NCBI RefSeq assembly: GCF_000430745.1
Contig: NZ_AUMP01000002.1
Coordinates: forward strand, 62,001-126,000
Direction of reading: 5' to 3'
DNA from: Fictibacillus gelatini DSM 15865
GTDB taxonomy: Bacteria > Bacillota > Bacilli > Bacillales > Fictibacillaceae
DNA length: 64,000 nt
The position numbers were made by a program, and so were the translations under genes. Below, piece by piece: positions 18,251 to 27,572 of the stretch. Below the pieces are notes generated by a model. The model was not told the DNA's origin. It ran no database searches and saw nothing but the letters and a program-made list of their open reading frames with translations. Each line of letters opens with the position of its first letter. The first letter of the stretch is position 1.

Positions 18251-20557
18251 CTATGGTTGGTTGTTCATGCTTGAAACGTTTTCCATGCCCTGTTTTTTCA
18301 GCCGTTCGTTTAGCATTGAGTATCGATTCGCCTCATTATTTCGTTTAACGGCCATTTCAAAGGCGTTAATTTCACCGCATAATATTAAAAATTCTTTACT
18401 TCTTGTAACAGCCGTGTAGACTAAATTCCTCCGCAGCATTCGATAGTAACTTTTCACAATCGGCAATACGACTATAGGGAATTCACTTCCTTGCGATTTA
18501 TGAATGGAACAGCAATAAGCATGTGTAAGATGATGAAAAGACTGTCGGTTATAGACGACTTCAACTTCATCAAAACGGACGACAATTTGGTCTTGCTTAT
18601 CCACTGTTTCTTTCGCATAAATAATGGATGCGATTTCACCAATATCTCCATTGTATACATGGTCTTCTGGCTGATTCACGAGCTGGAGTACTTTATCGCC
18701 AACCCGATATACGAGATGATTAATTACAATTTCCCGCTTTTGATCGGATTTTGGATTAAATAATTGTTGCAGCTGTTCGTTTAACTGATTAATCCCTGCA
18801 TTCCCTTTGTACATCGGGGCAAGCACTTGAATATCCTTTTTTGAATATCCTTTTCGATACGCATTTTCACAAACTTGCCTGATTACATCCATCACCTGGT
18901 TTTGCGTACATGGAAAAAAACGCCGGTCACTGTGTTTGCCCAGTAAATCGTTAGGTACTTCGCCATTTTTAATATGGTGGGCCAAATCAATAATGGAGGA
19001 CCCTTTAGCTTGTCTGTATATATCAGACAAAGCAACAGTAGGTATGACACCCGACGAAATGAGGTCACTTAACACTTGCCCCGGTCCAACAGACGGGAGT
19101 TGGTCTTCATCGCCGACAATAATGACTTGCATTTGTTTTGGCAACGCCTTAAATAATGCATAGGCGAGCCATATATCAACCATTGACATTTCGTCGATGA
19201 TAAGCAACTTCCCTTCTAACGGATGATCATCATCCCGTTCAAATCCCGAACCGCCTTTCCATCCAAGCAATCGGTGAATGGTACTGGCCGGAATACCTGT
19301 CGATTCGGTCATTCGTTTTGCCGCCCGTCCAGTAGGGGCAACGAGCAAAATGGGGAAAGGTTCATCTTTTTTATACATAGAAGGATCCAGGGATACGCCG
19401 TGAAGCTCGCCGTAAAGCTCAACAATTCCTTTAATAACGGTCGTTTTCCCCGTTCCTGGACCACCTGTCAATATCATTATCGGTGAATATAGCGCGGTTT
19501 CGATGGCCTCTTTTTGTGACTCTCCGTACTCAATCGAAAGTCGTTCTTCTAAATCTCCGAGCGCTTTTAGAAATTCGGATGTTGCAAACGCGTCCTTATA
19601 TTCATCTTGAGCCGAAATGGAACGGATGATGTTTGCCAGTCCTTTTTCCGCATAGTAAAGCGATGGGATATACAACCTGTCTTCCTCAATGATGATTTTC
19701 TTTTCTTCGCGCAATCCTTCAATTTCGCGAAAAACTGTCGATTCTTCAATCGTGTCCTTTCCGCTCCCGAGCAGTTTTTGAACTTCCTTGATGACTGTTT
19801 GCATCGGGAGGTAAACGTGTCCAAATTCCGCTCCGATTTCCTGAAGAATATAAAGGCAGGCCGCCCGTATCCGGTCAGGATGCAATAAGGAAAGACCGAT
19901 TCCCCTTCCGATTTCATCTGCCCGCTGAAAACCGATTCCCTCGATATCATAAATTAATTGATAGGGGTTGTTCTGTATGATCGAAAGCGCATTTTCTTCG
20001 TATGTTTGATAAATTTTCATCGACAATTGTGGGCCGATGCCGTACTGACTCAATGTAATCATCACTTGCTCGAGACCTTGATGTTCGATGAGCGAAGCAT
20101 AAAGCTTTTGCGCTTTCTCCTCCGTTAATTTCGGTATCGAATTTAAAACATCGGGATTTTCAAGTATTTTTGTAATCGCATTTTCACCAAGCGTATCGAC
20201 AATCGCCTCAGCTGTTTTTTTCCCGATTCCTTGAAAAAAATCACCTGACAAATAGTGAATGATCCCTTCTCGCGATTGCGGCAAATCTTTGCGAAAATGT
20301 GTGACTGTATATTGCTTTCCGTATTTCGGATGTTCTTTAAACGAACCGAAAAAAATATATGTTTCATCTTCATGCAAAGGCGGAAGCGTTCCTACGATCA
20401 TCACTTCTTTTTCATCGTAATTTTCATTCGTTTCACGGACTCTAATTCTAGCTACAGTATATAAATTTTCATGATTGACAAAAACGGTTGCCAGCAATGT
20501 TCCTTTAATATAACGCCCGTGTTCGCCAAATAAATCAAAAGAAGGCTGTTTTTCCAT
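18251..20557 (-). CDS. recD2: RecD2-like ATP-dependent 5'-3' DNA helicase
   Basis: This 768-residue SF1B helicase works without RecBC in repair and replication-fork maintenance. The N-terminal part has helix-hairpin-helix type segments (FFQGIGKKTAEAIVDTLG). The helicase core has Walker A LTGGPGTGKTTVI, Walker B LLIIDEMSMVD, VGDEDQLPSVGPG and the C-terminal YTAVTRSKEFLILCG. Length is close to B. subtilis YrrC (798). The ATG at 20557 follows yrrB by about 20 bases, so the two are likely cotranscribed. Confidence 0.95.
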   Translation of the reverse strand: MEKQPSFDLFGEHGRYIKGTLLATVFVNHENLYTVARIRVRETNENYDEKEVMIVGTLPPLHEDETYIFFGSFKEHPKYGKQYTVTHFRKDLPQSREGIIHYLSGDFFQGIGKKTAEAIVDTLGENAITKILENPDVLNSIPKLTEEKAQKLYASLIEHQGLEQVMITLSQYGIGPQLSMKIYQTYEENALSIIQNNPYQLIYDIEGIGFQRADEIGRGIGLSLLHPDRIRAACLYILQEIGAEFGHVYLPMQTVIKEVQKLLGSGKDTIEESTVFREIEGLREEKKIIIEEDRLYIPSLYYAEKGLANIIRSISAQDEYKDAFATSEFLKALGDLEERLSIEYGESQKEAIETALYSPIMILTGGPGTGKTTVIKGIVELYGELHGVSLDPSMYKKDEPFPILLVAPTGRAAKRMTESTGIPASTIHRLLGWKGGSGFERDDDHPLEGKLLIIDEMSMVDIWLAYALFKALPKQMQVIIVGDEDQLPSVGPGQVLSDLISSGVIPTVALSDIYRQAKGSSIIDLAHHIKNGEVPNDLLGKHSDRRFFPCTQNQVMDVIRQVCENAYRKGYSKKDIQVLAPMYKGNAGINQLNEQLQQLFNPKSDQKREIVINHLVYRVGDKVLQLVNQPEDHVYNGDIGEIASIIYAKETVDKQDQIVVRFDEVEVVYNRQSFHHLTHAYCCSIHKSQGSEFPIVVLPIVKSYYRMLRRNLVYTAVTRSKEFLILCGEINAFEMAVKRNNEANRYSMLNERLKKQGMENVSSMNNQP

Positions 20558-20577
20558 CCTTCAAAACTCCATTTTCA

Positions 20578-21225
20578 TCATTTTCCTAACTTTTCTTCCA
20601 TTTTCTTTTTCCCGTTTGCTGCCAAATAATGATCGGGCTGAATTCGGAGAGCCGCATTAAACATGTCGAGTGCTTCTTCTTCGTTTTCAAAAAAGGAATA
20701 AGCGACGCCAAGATTATAATACGCATCTGCATGCTTTGAATCTTTGTCAATCACTTTTTTAAACATACTGGAAGCCTGGTCGACTTGACCGACACGAGCC
20801 AGGCATAATCCGTATTGAAATAACGAATCAACATCTTCATCATTTAACTCGATAGCTCGTAAAAAATGGGGCAATGCGCGGATGGATTCCTCTTTATGTA
20901 CATAACACATGCCGAGCATAAAATAACTATCTGCGTCATTCAGGCCTTTTTCAATTCCTTTTAAAAACATTTGAATCGCTTCATCGAACCGCTCCAATTT
21001 ATAGAAAGTAATGCCTGCGCTATAATGGGCACTGGCGGCAGCTGGATCGATCTCCAGCGCTTTTTCAAAGAAAACGAGTGCTTTTTCATGCTCATGAACA
21101 GCTGTAAGTAAATTGCCAAAATTGATATAATGAACCGGGTTGTCCGGGTCTTTTTCAATTTGTTCATTTAATATATTAGCGGCTTCTTCAAATTTACCTT
21201 TTTTCAAATAGTCATTTACTGACAC
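20578..21225 (-). CDS. yrrB: Tetratricopeptide repeat protein YrrB
   Basis: This 215-residue protein is made almost wholly of about six 34-residue TPR units, for example NPVHYINFGNLLTAVHEHEK and ADAYYNLGVAYSFFENEEEA. TPR arrays mediate protein contacts; the B. subtilis homologue YrrB has been crystallised, but its partner is not known. The start is a GTG at 21225 with AGGAGGG upstream. It lies just after mnmA and its terminator and precedes recD2. Confidence 0.9.
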   Translation of the reverse strand: MSVNDYLKKGKFEEAANILNEQIEKDPDNPVHYINFGNLLTAVHEHEKALVFFEKALEIDPAAASAHYSAGITFYKLERFDEAIQMFLKGIEKGLNDADSYFMLGMCYVHKEESIRALPHFLRAIELNDEDVDSLFQYGLCLARVGQVDQASSMFKKVIDKDSKHADAYYNLGVAYSFFENEEEALDMFNAALRIQPDHYLAANGKKKMEEKLGK

Positions 21226-21265
21226 AACTGACCCTCCTGACTTTGTTTCACAATAAGTATATCAA

Positions 21266-21293
21266 AAAACCAACCTTCATTTTAAGGTTGGTT

Positions 21294-21295
<2 letters not shown>
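21266..21295 (-). terminator. Terminator of the cymR-iscS-mnmA operon
   Basis: AAAACCAACCTT and AAGGTTGGTTTT form a 12-bp stem with a 6-base loop at the mnmA stop codon. Confidence 0.85.
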
Positions 21296-22436
<1,141 letters not shown>

Positions 22437-22449
22437 TCATATAAGTATT

Positions 22450-23589
22450 TTATTTTTGCAGCCGTTTAACAATTTTCACTGTCTCACGTGAGACTTGTTC
22501 GATTTTCTCGAGTGTGTTGCCAAGCCCGAAACTATAGCGAATAGCCGTTTTTACACGGTCTGTTTCTCCAAACATCGCAACTAGTACGTGTGAAGGCAAG
22601 ACGGAACCTGCCGTACAGGCGGAACCGCTCGATGCCGCAATACCGGCAAGATCAAGATTGACAAGCATCACTTCCGCTTTTATACCCGGGAAGCTGACGT
22701 TTAAAATATGAGGGAGATAGTGCTCCTTGTCTCCATTTAATTCGAATTGAATTCCTTCTTCATTAAAGATCGATAACATCTTATCTCGGAAACTTTCGTA
22801 CGTTTTCAACCGTTCATGGCGTTGTTGGGACATGATGGAAACCGCTTTAGCGAGTCCATGAATTCCGGCCACATTTTCAGTTCCTGCCCTCTTTTTGCGC
22901 TCTTGTTCCCCACCAAAAAGATGAGGGCGAAAGGCGATGCCTTCACGCACATATAAAAATCCCGTTCCTTTAGGACCATTAATTTTATGACCTGATATAC
23001 TTAATAAATCAATATGCAGTTCGTTCACATCGATGTCCACAAGACCATATGCTTGAACAGCATCCGTATGAAAATAAGCGGGATGTTCCTCCAGCATTTT
23101 TCCGATAGCCGGTATATCCTGGAGTGTCCCGACTTCATTATTTCCATACATAATGGACACAAGTATCGTATCATCCCGCAGTGCAGCCTGTAAATCAGAA
23201 AGCGCGATGCGCCCGAATTGGTCGACAGGCAAATACGTTACTTCAAACCCTCTTTTTTCAAGTTCATGGCACGTATGCAGTACAGCATGATGTTCGATCT
23301 GTGTTGTAATAATATGCTTGCCGCGTGCCTTATTTTCGTTCGCTACTCCAAATAATGCAGCATTATCAGCTTCCGTTCCGCCGCTTGTAAATATAATGTC
23401 ATTTGCAGTGGCCCCAATGCTCCTCGCGCAAATCATCCGCGCTTCATCGAGAACTTGTCTCGTTTTTCTGCCAAAAAAATGAATGCTCGAAGGATTCCCA
23501 AAATGCTCTGTTAAATAGGGAAGCATCTCCTCTACAACTTCCGGATGTACGGGAGATGTGGCGGCATGATCGACATAAATATGGTTCAT
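22450..23589 (-). CDS. yrvO: Cysteine desulfurase (YrvO/IscS type)
   Basis: This 379-residue PLP enzyme releases sulfur from cysteine for tRNA thiolation. The start IYVDHAATSPVHPEV is typical, the PLP lysine is in SISGHKINGPKGTGF, and the persulfide cysteine is in AASSGSACTAGSVLPSH. It lies between cymR and mnmA as in B. subtilis, which supports MnmA as its partner. A second desulfurase gene of the NifS type is at 53996. AAAGGATTAGGA precedes the ATG. Confidence 0.95.
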   Translation of the reverse strand: MNHIYVDHAATSPVHPEVVEEMLPYLTEHFGNPSSIHFFGRKTRQVLDEARMICARSIGATANDIIFTSGGTEADNAALFGVANENKARGKHIITTQIEHHAVLHTCHELEKRGFEVTYLPVDQFGRIALSDLQAALRDDTILVSIMYGNNEVGTLQDIPAIGKMLEEHPAYFHTDAVQAYGLVDIDVNELHIDLLSISGHKINGPKGTGFLYVREGIAFRPHLFGGEQERKKRAGTENVAGIHGLAKAVSIMSQQRHERLKTYESFRDKMLSIFNEEGIQFELNGDKEHYLPHILNVSFPGIKAEVMLVNLDLAGIAASSGSACTAGSVLPSHVLVAMFGETDRVKTAIRYSFGLGNTLEKIEQVSRETVKIVKRLQK

Positions 23590-23614
23590 CTGTTCCTAAT
23601 CCTTTCACATTTTT

Positions 23615-24034
23615 TTAAATATAGAACATATATCCTTCTTGGCTGCCGTCATCTTGATACGTTGCCAGGTCTTCCAATGTTGTATTGTCAAGTACATTTT
23701 TAACCGCATCGCGAATCTTCATCCATAAATTCCGTTTTGCCGGTTCTTCATCTTCCATCACTTCAACCGGGGTAATTGGCCCCTCTAAAACTCGAATAAT
23801 ATCTCCGGCAGTTATCGATTTAGCATCTTTAGCTAAAATATAACCTCCATATGCCCCCCTTATACTTTTCACAAGTCCTGCATTGCGCAATGGTGCAATT
23901 AACTGCTCCAAATAGTGTTCTGATAGATGATGCTCCTTGGCAATGACTTTCAGCGCAACGGGCCCTTCACCGTACTTTTTCGCCAATGCCATCATAATCG
24001 TTAATCCGTAACGTCCTTTTGTAGAAATTTTCAT
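23615..24034 (-). CDS. cymR: Rrf2 family repressor CymR (cysteine metabolism)
   Basis: This 139-residue Rrf2 protein begins MKISTKGRYGLTIMMALAKKYGEGPVAL, contains the winged helix with HLSEHYLEQLIAPLRNAGLVKSIRGAYGGY, and ends in a dimerisation helix. CymR with CysK represses cysteine uptake and synthesis genes in B. subtilis, including the yrrT operon, which is in this window with a candidate box. It lacks the iron-sulfur cysteines of IscR. The ATG at 24034 has GGAG upstream; the ORF is open 21 codons earlier without support. Confidence 0.93.
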   Translation of the reverse strand: MKISTKGRYGLTIMMALAKKYGEGPVALKVIAKEHHLSEHYLEQLIAPLRNAGLVKSIRGAYGGYILAKDAKSITAGDIIRVLEGPITPVEVMEDEEPAKRNLWMKIRDAVKNVLDNTTLEDLATYQDDGSQEGYMFYI

Positions 24035-24171
24035 ATTGCTCACTCCGTTCCATACATAAATCCGTACTATTATAGCATGAAAGACTTCTCCTTGCATAAA
24101 AAAGAAGTGTATAGTAGAGTCAATAAGCGAAATTAAACTTGCATAACGTTTTTAAATCAAGGGGGAGCGAC

Positions 24172-25503
24172 ATGGATTTATTTTCGGCACATCATGAAAA
24201 TGAAAAAGAAAAGATGGGGCCGCTTGCCAATCGTATGCGGCCGCGTACAGTGAATGAATTTATCGGGCAATCCCACATCGTCGGCGAGGGAAAACTGCTT
24301 CGTCGCGCGATTGAGGCCGATCAATTAACCCCGATGATTTTTTTCGGCCCGCCGGGTACAGGGAAAACAACACTTGCAAAAATTATCGCTAATTCAACGT
24401 CTGCTTATTTCTCGCAATTGAATGCCGTAACAAGTGGCGTCGCTGACATTAAGCGGGTCACTCAAGAAGCGAAAGATCGATTAATGATGGACAAGGTAAA
24501 AACGGTTTTATTTATCGATGAAATCCACCGGTTTAACAAAAGTCAACAAGATGCACTTCTTCCGTTTGTCGAAGATGGAACCATCATTTTAATTGGCGCG
24601 ACGACAGAAAGTCCTATGTTCGAAATCAATCCCGCTCTTCTCTCCAGAAGCCGCCTGTTTCGTTTCGAGCCATTGACGGATCATCATATCCGCCAAATTA
24701 TCATTACAAGTTTACAAGATAAAGAAAGAGGCTATGGTAAATACGATATTGAAATGGACGAAGACGCGTTAAACCACCTTGTATCTGTTGCCAACGGCGA
24801 TGCACGAACGGCATTAAATGCGCTTGAATTGGCCGTCTTAACGACTAGACCGGGCAAACATGGAGAGATTCACATTACGCTTGAAATCGCTGAAGAATCG
24901 ATTCAAAAGCGTGTCCTCCAATATGATAAAAAAGGGGACAACCATTATGATACAATATCCGCCTTTATTAAAAGCATCCGTGGTTCGGACCCGGATGCCG
25001 CCATATATTGGCTTGCTAAAATGATCTATGCAGGCGAAGATCCACGTTTCATTGCGAGAAGGCTTTATGTCCATGCAGCCGAAGATATCGGCCTAGCTGA
25101 TCCGAATGCCCTGCTCATCGCACAGGCCGCAGCCTATGCCGTCGATTTTATCGGCATGCCCGAAGCAAGAATACCACTTGCAGAAGCTGTCCTTTATTTA
25201 GCCACCGCCCCAAAAAGCAATTCGACGATTATGGCGATCGACCGGGCAATGGATGCGGTAAAAAATGAAAAAACCGGACAAGTTCCGCTTCACTTGCGGG
25301 ATGCCCACTACAAAGGGGCAAAAGGCTTAGGACATGGGGAAGGTTATCAATATCCGCACAATTTTAAGGACGGTTATGTCGTTCAGCAATATTTGCCAGA
25401 TCATATGGAAGGAAAAACGTTTTATGAACCGACTTTACGCGGGTATGAAAAAAATATTCAAAAACGCCTTGATTATTTTAATGAACGAAAGCGAAATGAA
25501 TAA
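24172..25503 (+). CDS. rarA: Replication-associated recombination protein RarA (YrvN/MgsA)
   Basis: This 443-residue AAA+ ATPase acts at stalled replication forks. It has RMRPRTVNEFIGQSHIVGEG, Walker A FGPPGTGKTTLAKI, Walker [19 protein letters not shown], sensor 1 GATTESPMFEINPALLSRSRLF, and the C-terminal MgsA domain ending QKRLDYFNERKRNE. The ATG at 24172 has AAGGGGGAG four bases upstream; an earlier TTG in frame lacks a site. It is divergent from cymR and followed by a pair of 20-base tandem repeats. Confidence 0.95.
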   Translation: MDLFSAHHENEKEKMGPLANRMRPRTVNEFIGQSHIVGEGKLLRRAIEADQLTPMIFFGPPGTGKTTLAKIIANSTSAYFSQLNAVTSGVADIKRVTQEAKDRLMMDKVKTVLFIDEIHRFNKSQQDALLPFVEDGTIILIGATTESPMFEINPALLSRSRLFRFEPLTDHHIRQIIITSLQDKERGYGKYDIEMDEDALNHLVSVANGDARTALNALELAVLTTRPGKHGEIHITLEIAEESIQKRVLQYDKKGDNHYDTISAFIKSIRGSDPDAAIYWLAKMIYAGEDPRFIARRLYVHAAEDIGLADPNALLIAQAAAYAVDFIGMPEARIPLAEAVLYLATAPKSNSTIMAIDRAMDAVKNEKTGQVPLHLRDAHYKGAKGLGHGEGYQYPHNFKDGYVVQQYLPDHMEGKTFYEPTLRGYEKNIQKRLDYFNERKRNE

Positions 25504-25541
25504 TCTAGCAGTCTTTTATCCAATCTAGCAATTTTTTATCT
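25502..25541 (+). repeat. Two tandem 20-base repeats after rarA
   Basis: AATCTAGCAGTCTTTTATCC at 25502 is followed directly by AATCTAGCAATTTTTTATCT, with 17 of 20 bases identical. The first copy overlaps the rarA stop codon. No function is evident. Confidence 0.7.
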
Positions 25542-25547
25542 AATCAC

Positions 25548-25576
25548 GTATAGATTTCTCCTATTTGGCAAAAAAT
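25548..25576 (+). promoter_or_regulatory. Candidate forespore (sigma-F type) promoter of rsfA
   Basis: GTATA at 25548-25552 matches the sigma-F -35 GYATA. GGCAAAAAAT starts at 25567 after 14 bases and matches most of the GGnnAnA part of the -10. rsfA is a forespore gene in B. subtilis. The fit is imperfect. Confidence 0.35.
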
Positions 25577-25630
25577 GAAACTATAAACTTGAAAATTATG
25601 AATCAATACCAGATAAGGAGAGATCGAATC

Positions 25631-26350
25631 GTGATAAAAGTAAGACAAGATGCATGGTCGGAAGAAGACGATTTACTGCTTGCCGAAACGGTTCTTCGCC
25701 ATGTTCGGGAAGGAAGCACACAGCTTCACGCGTTTGAGGAAGTTGGCGATAAGCTTGATCGGACGAGTGCTGCGGTCGGTTTCAGATGGAATGCAATCGT
25801 TCGAAAACGTTATGAGCAAGCATTAAAAATAGCGAAAAAGCAACGGAAAGAACGGCAACGGGCGCTTGCGAAAGCCCAGCAGGCAAAACCGAAAGGGGCG
25901 GTCAAGCAAACGGCTCCGCTTGATGAAGAAACATATAATCCGGATGAATTTTTCAAGACGCCTTATATTGAACGGCCCATGCCACAATCATCCGTTTACA
26001 CGAGCGAATTCTCAAGCGTTCATCAACCATCAACGAAAAATGAAATTACACTTGACGATTGCATTCAATTTTTGGAGAATATCCGTCAAAACGGCTTATC
26101 ATCCGGAAAACTCGAAGATGAAAACAACACTCTTCGCAGACAAACAAATGAACTTATGCAAAAGAATAAAGAATTGACCGACCAATTGCTGAAGCTTGAA
26201 AAAGAGTTTAAAACCGTCCAGGAAGATTATCAAGCTTTATTGCAAATTATGGACCGGGCCAGGAGAATGGTTCTTCTTCAGGACGATACTGAACCTGCAC
26301 AAAGCTTCCGTATGGATAAAAATGGGAATTTAGAAAAATTAGCAAAATAA
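25631..26350 (+). CDS. RsfA family forespore transcription factor
   Basis: This 239-residue protein has an N-terminal Myb/SANT-like DNA-binding domain (RQDAWSEEDDLLLAETVLRHVREG, SAAVGFRWNAIVRKRY), a basic linker and a C-terminal coiled coil (LRRQTNELMQKNKELTDQLLKLEKEF). This is the layout of RsfA and YlbO, regulators that modify sigma-F and sigma-E dependent genes in B. subtilis. Which paralogue this is cannot be settled here. The GTG at 25631 follows AAGGAG by about ten bases; upstream in-frame codons are not supported. It shares a terminator with the convergent tcdA. Confidence 0.87.
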   Translation: MIKVRQDAWSEEDDLLLAETVLRHVREGSTQLHAFEEVGDKLDRTSAAVGFRWNAIVRKRYEQALKIAKKQRKERQRALAKAQQAKPKGAVKQTAPLDEETYNPDEFFKTPYIERPMPQSSVYTSEFSSVHQPSTKNEITLDDCIQFLENIRQNGLSSGKLEDENNTLRRQTNELMQKNKELTDQLLKLEKEFKTVQEDYQALLQIMDRARRMVLLQDDTEPAQSFRMDKNGNLEKLAK

Positions 26351-26377
26351 AAAAGCCGCACTGTTGCGGCCTTTTTT
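26347..26377. terminator. Bidirectional terminator between rsfA-like gene and tcdA
   Basis: AAAAAAGCCGCA and TGCGGCCTTTTTT form a GC-rich stem with A and T tracts on either side, between two convergent stops. Confidence 0.85.
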
Positions 26378-27143
26378 AATGAAGACGATTGATCTTGATT
26401 TGATGTTTTTCTAGCAGCTTGTTAATGACGTGTCCCGCCATAAAAAGTCCTGAGACGGACGGAACGAAAGCATTGGATGAAGGAGGCATTTTAGCCTTGC
26501 GAATTCCGGGCGCGTCTTCCGGAACAATTTTCTCACGAATATCTTCCCTGATTTGAACCGGCGTTTCATCCGAGAAGACGACATCAATTCCTTTATGGAT
26601 TCCTTCTTTACGCAGGCGGGCGCGGACGACTTTTGCAATTGGATCATGGCTTGTTTTTGAAATATCTGTAATCTTTAGCCTTGTAGGATCTAATTTGTTC
26701 GCCACGCCCATGCTTGAAATGATCGGAATGTTTCGTTTCAGACATTCTTTCATCAAGTGAACCTTGTATGTGATCGTATCGGATGCATCGACAACATAAT
26801 CAAGATCGTACGCAAAAAATTGTTCATACGTTTCTTCCGTATAAAACATTTGTAAAGCGATCACTTCACAATCAGGATTGATGTCAGCAATGCGCTGTTT
26901 CATTAACTCTACTTTTGATTGTCCAATTGTCGAAAGTAGCGAGTGGATTTGGCGGTTAATATTCGTTATATCTACATTATCTTTGTCAACAAGAACCAAT
27001 TTACCGACTCCGGAGCGCGCCAACGCTTCTGCCGAAAATGAACCGACACCACCGACCCCGAGCACTGCTACCGTGCTGTTTTTTAATGCATTTAAGCCGT
27101 CTTCACCGACAGCAAGCTCATTACGTGAAAACTGATGTAACAT
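26376..27143 (-). CDS. tcdA: tRNA threonylcarbamoyladenosine dehydratase TcdA (YrvM)
   Basis: This 255-residue E1-like enzyme cyclises t6A37 to ct6A in tRNAs reading ANN codons. It has the nucleotide-binding VAVLGVGGVGSFSAEALARSG, the DKDNVDITNINRQ arginine-finger region and SSMGVANKLDPTRLKITDISKTSHDPIAKVVR typical of CsdL/TcdA. Length fits. AAAGGAG precedes the ATG. It lies downstream of the 6S RNA gene and aspS, the same order as B. subtilis. Confidence 0.93.
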   Translation of the reverse strand: MLHQFSRNELAVGEDGLNALKNSTVAVLGVGGVGSFSAEALARSGVGKLVLVDKDNVDITNINRQIHSLLSTIGQSKVELMKQRIADINPDCEVIALQMFYTEETYEQFFAYDLDYVVDASDTITYKVHLMKECLKRNIPIISSMGVANKLDPTRLKITDISKTSHDPIAKVVRARLRKEGIHKGIDVVFSDETPVQIREDIREKIVPEDAPGIRKAKMPPSSNAFVPSVSGLFMAGHVINKLLEKHQIKINRLH

Positions 27144-27264
27144 ATAGTTCTCCTTTCAAACGTCTATCCATTATCATTTTTAAAGAATAAACCATTTTGC
27201 TATGTAAAATCAACTGCGTAACAAATTCTAAAGCTATTTTGTTTTTTGCTGGCAGGATTTAGCA

Positions 27265-27299
27265 TTAAAAAATAAAACCCACCGGAATTGATCCGGTGG
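27265..27299 (-). terminator. Terminator after the 6S RNA gene
   Basis: CCACCGGA and TCCGGTGG flank a short loop, followed on the minus strand by GTTTTATTTTTT. It separates 6S RNA from tcdA. Confidence 0.85.
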
Positions 27300-27310
27300 A
27301 TTTTAAACGA

Positions 27311-27505
27311 ACAAAAAGAGTCCCAACTGTGCCGCCATTCCCTAGTTTTGAACCTGCTCTCGCAGGTGGGTGCCCTGTTCTGAAATTTGTATGTCCCCTA
27401 TGTAGGTAAGAGGCATATACGCCATTCAGAAACACCAGGCTCCCATTTAAAAAGTGTTGGCTCAAAACATTCGGTAGCGACGAGCACCTCAGGACTCTTT
27501 CTTAT
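27311..27505 (-). ncRNA. ssrS: 6S RNA (6S-1, BsrA type)
   Basis: On the minus strand the ends AAAGAGTCC (near 27500) and GGACTCTTT (near 27312) pair to close a long hairpin-like RNA of about 190 bases. It contains the recognisable TGCCTCTTACCTACATAGGG segment and internal complementary arms around a bubble. Position between aspS and tcdA (yrvM) is that of B. subtilis bsrA. 6S RNA binds sigma-A RNA polymerase by mimicking an open promoter. The surrounding 429-base stretch holds no protein gene. Exact ends are estimated from the promoter and terminator. Confidence 0.88.
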
Positions 27506-27511
27506 GGTTGA

Positions 27512-27540
27512 ATCATAGCATACATAAAGGTGAAATACAA
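27512..27540 (-). promoter_or_regulatory. Sigma-A promoter of 6S RNA
   Basis: Minus-strand TTGTAT (27535-27540) and TATGAT (27512-27517), 17-base spacer, with the start expected near 27505. Confidence 0.8.
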
Positions 27541-27572
27541 GACAAAACGCGTCTTATTTTATAAAATTCTAA

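Noticed and set aside
27265-27465. A 66-codon minus-strand reading frame
   Set aside because: It lies within 6S RNA and its terminator and has no ribosome binding site.
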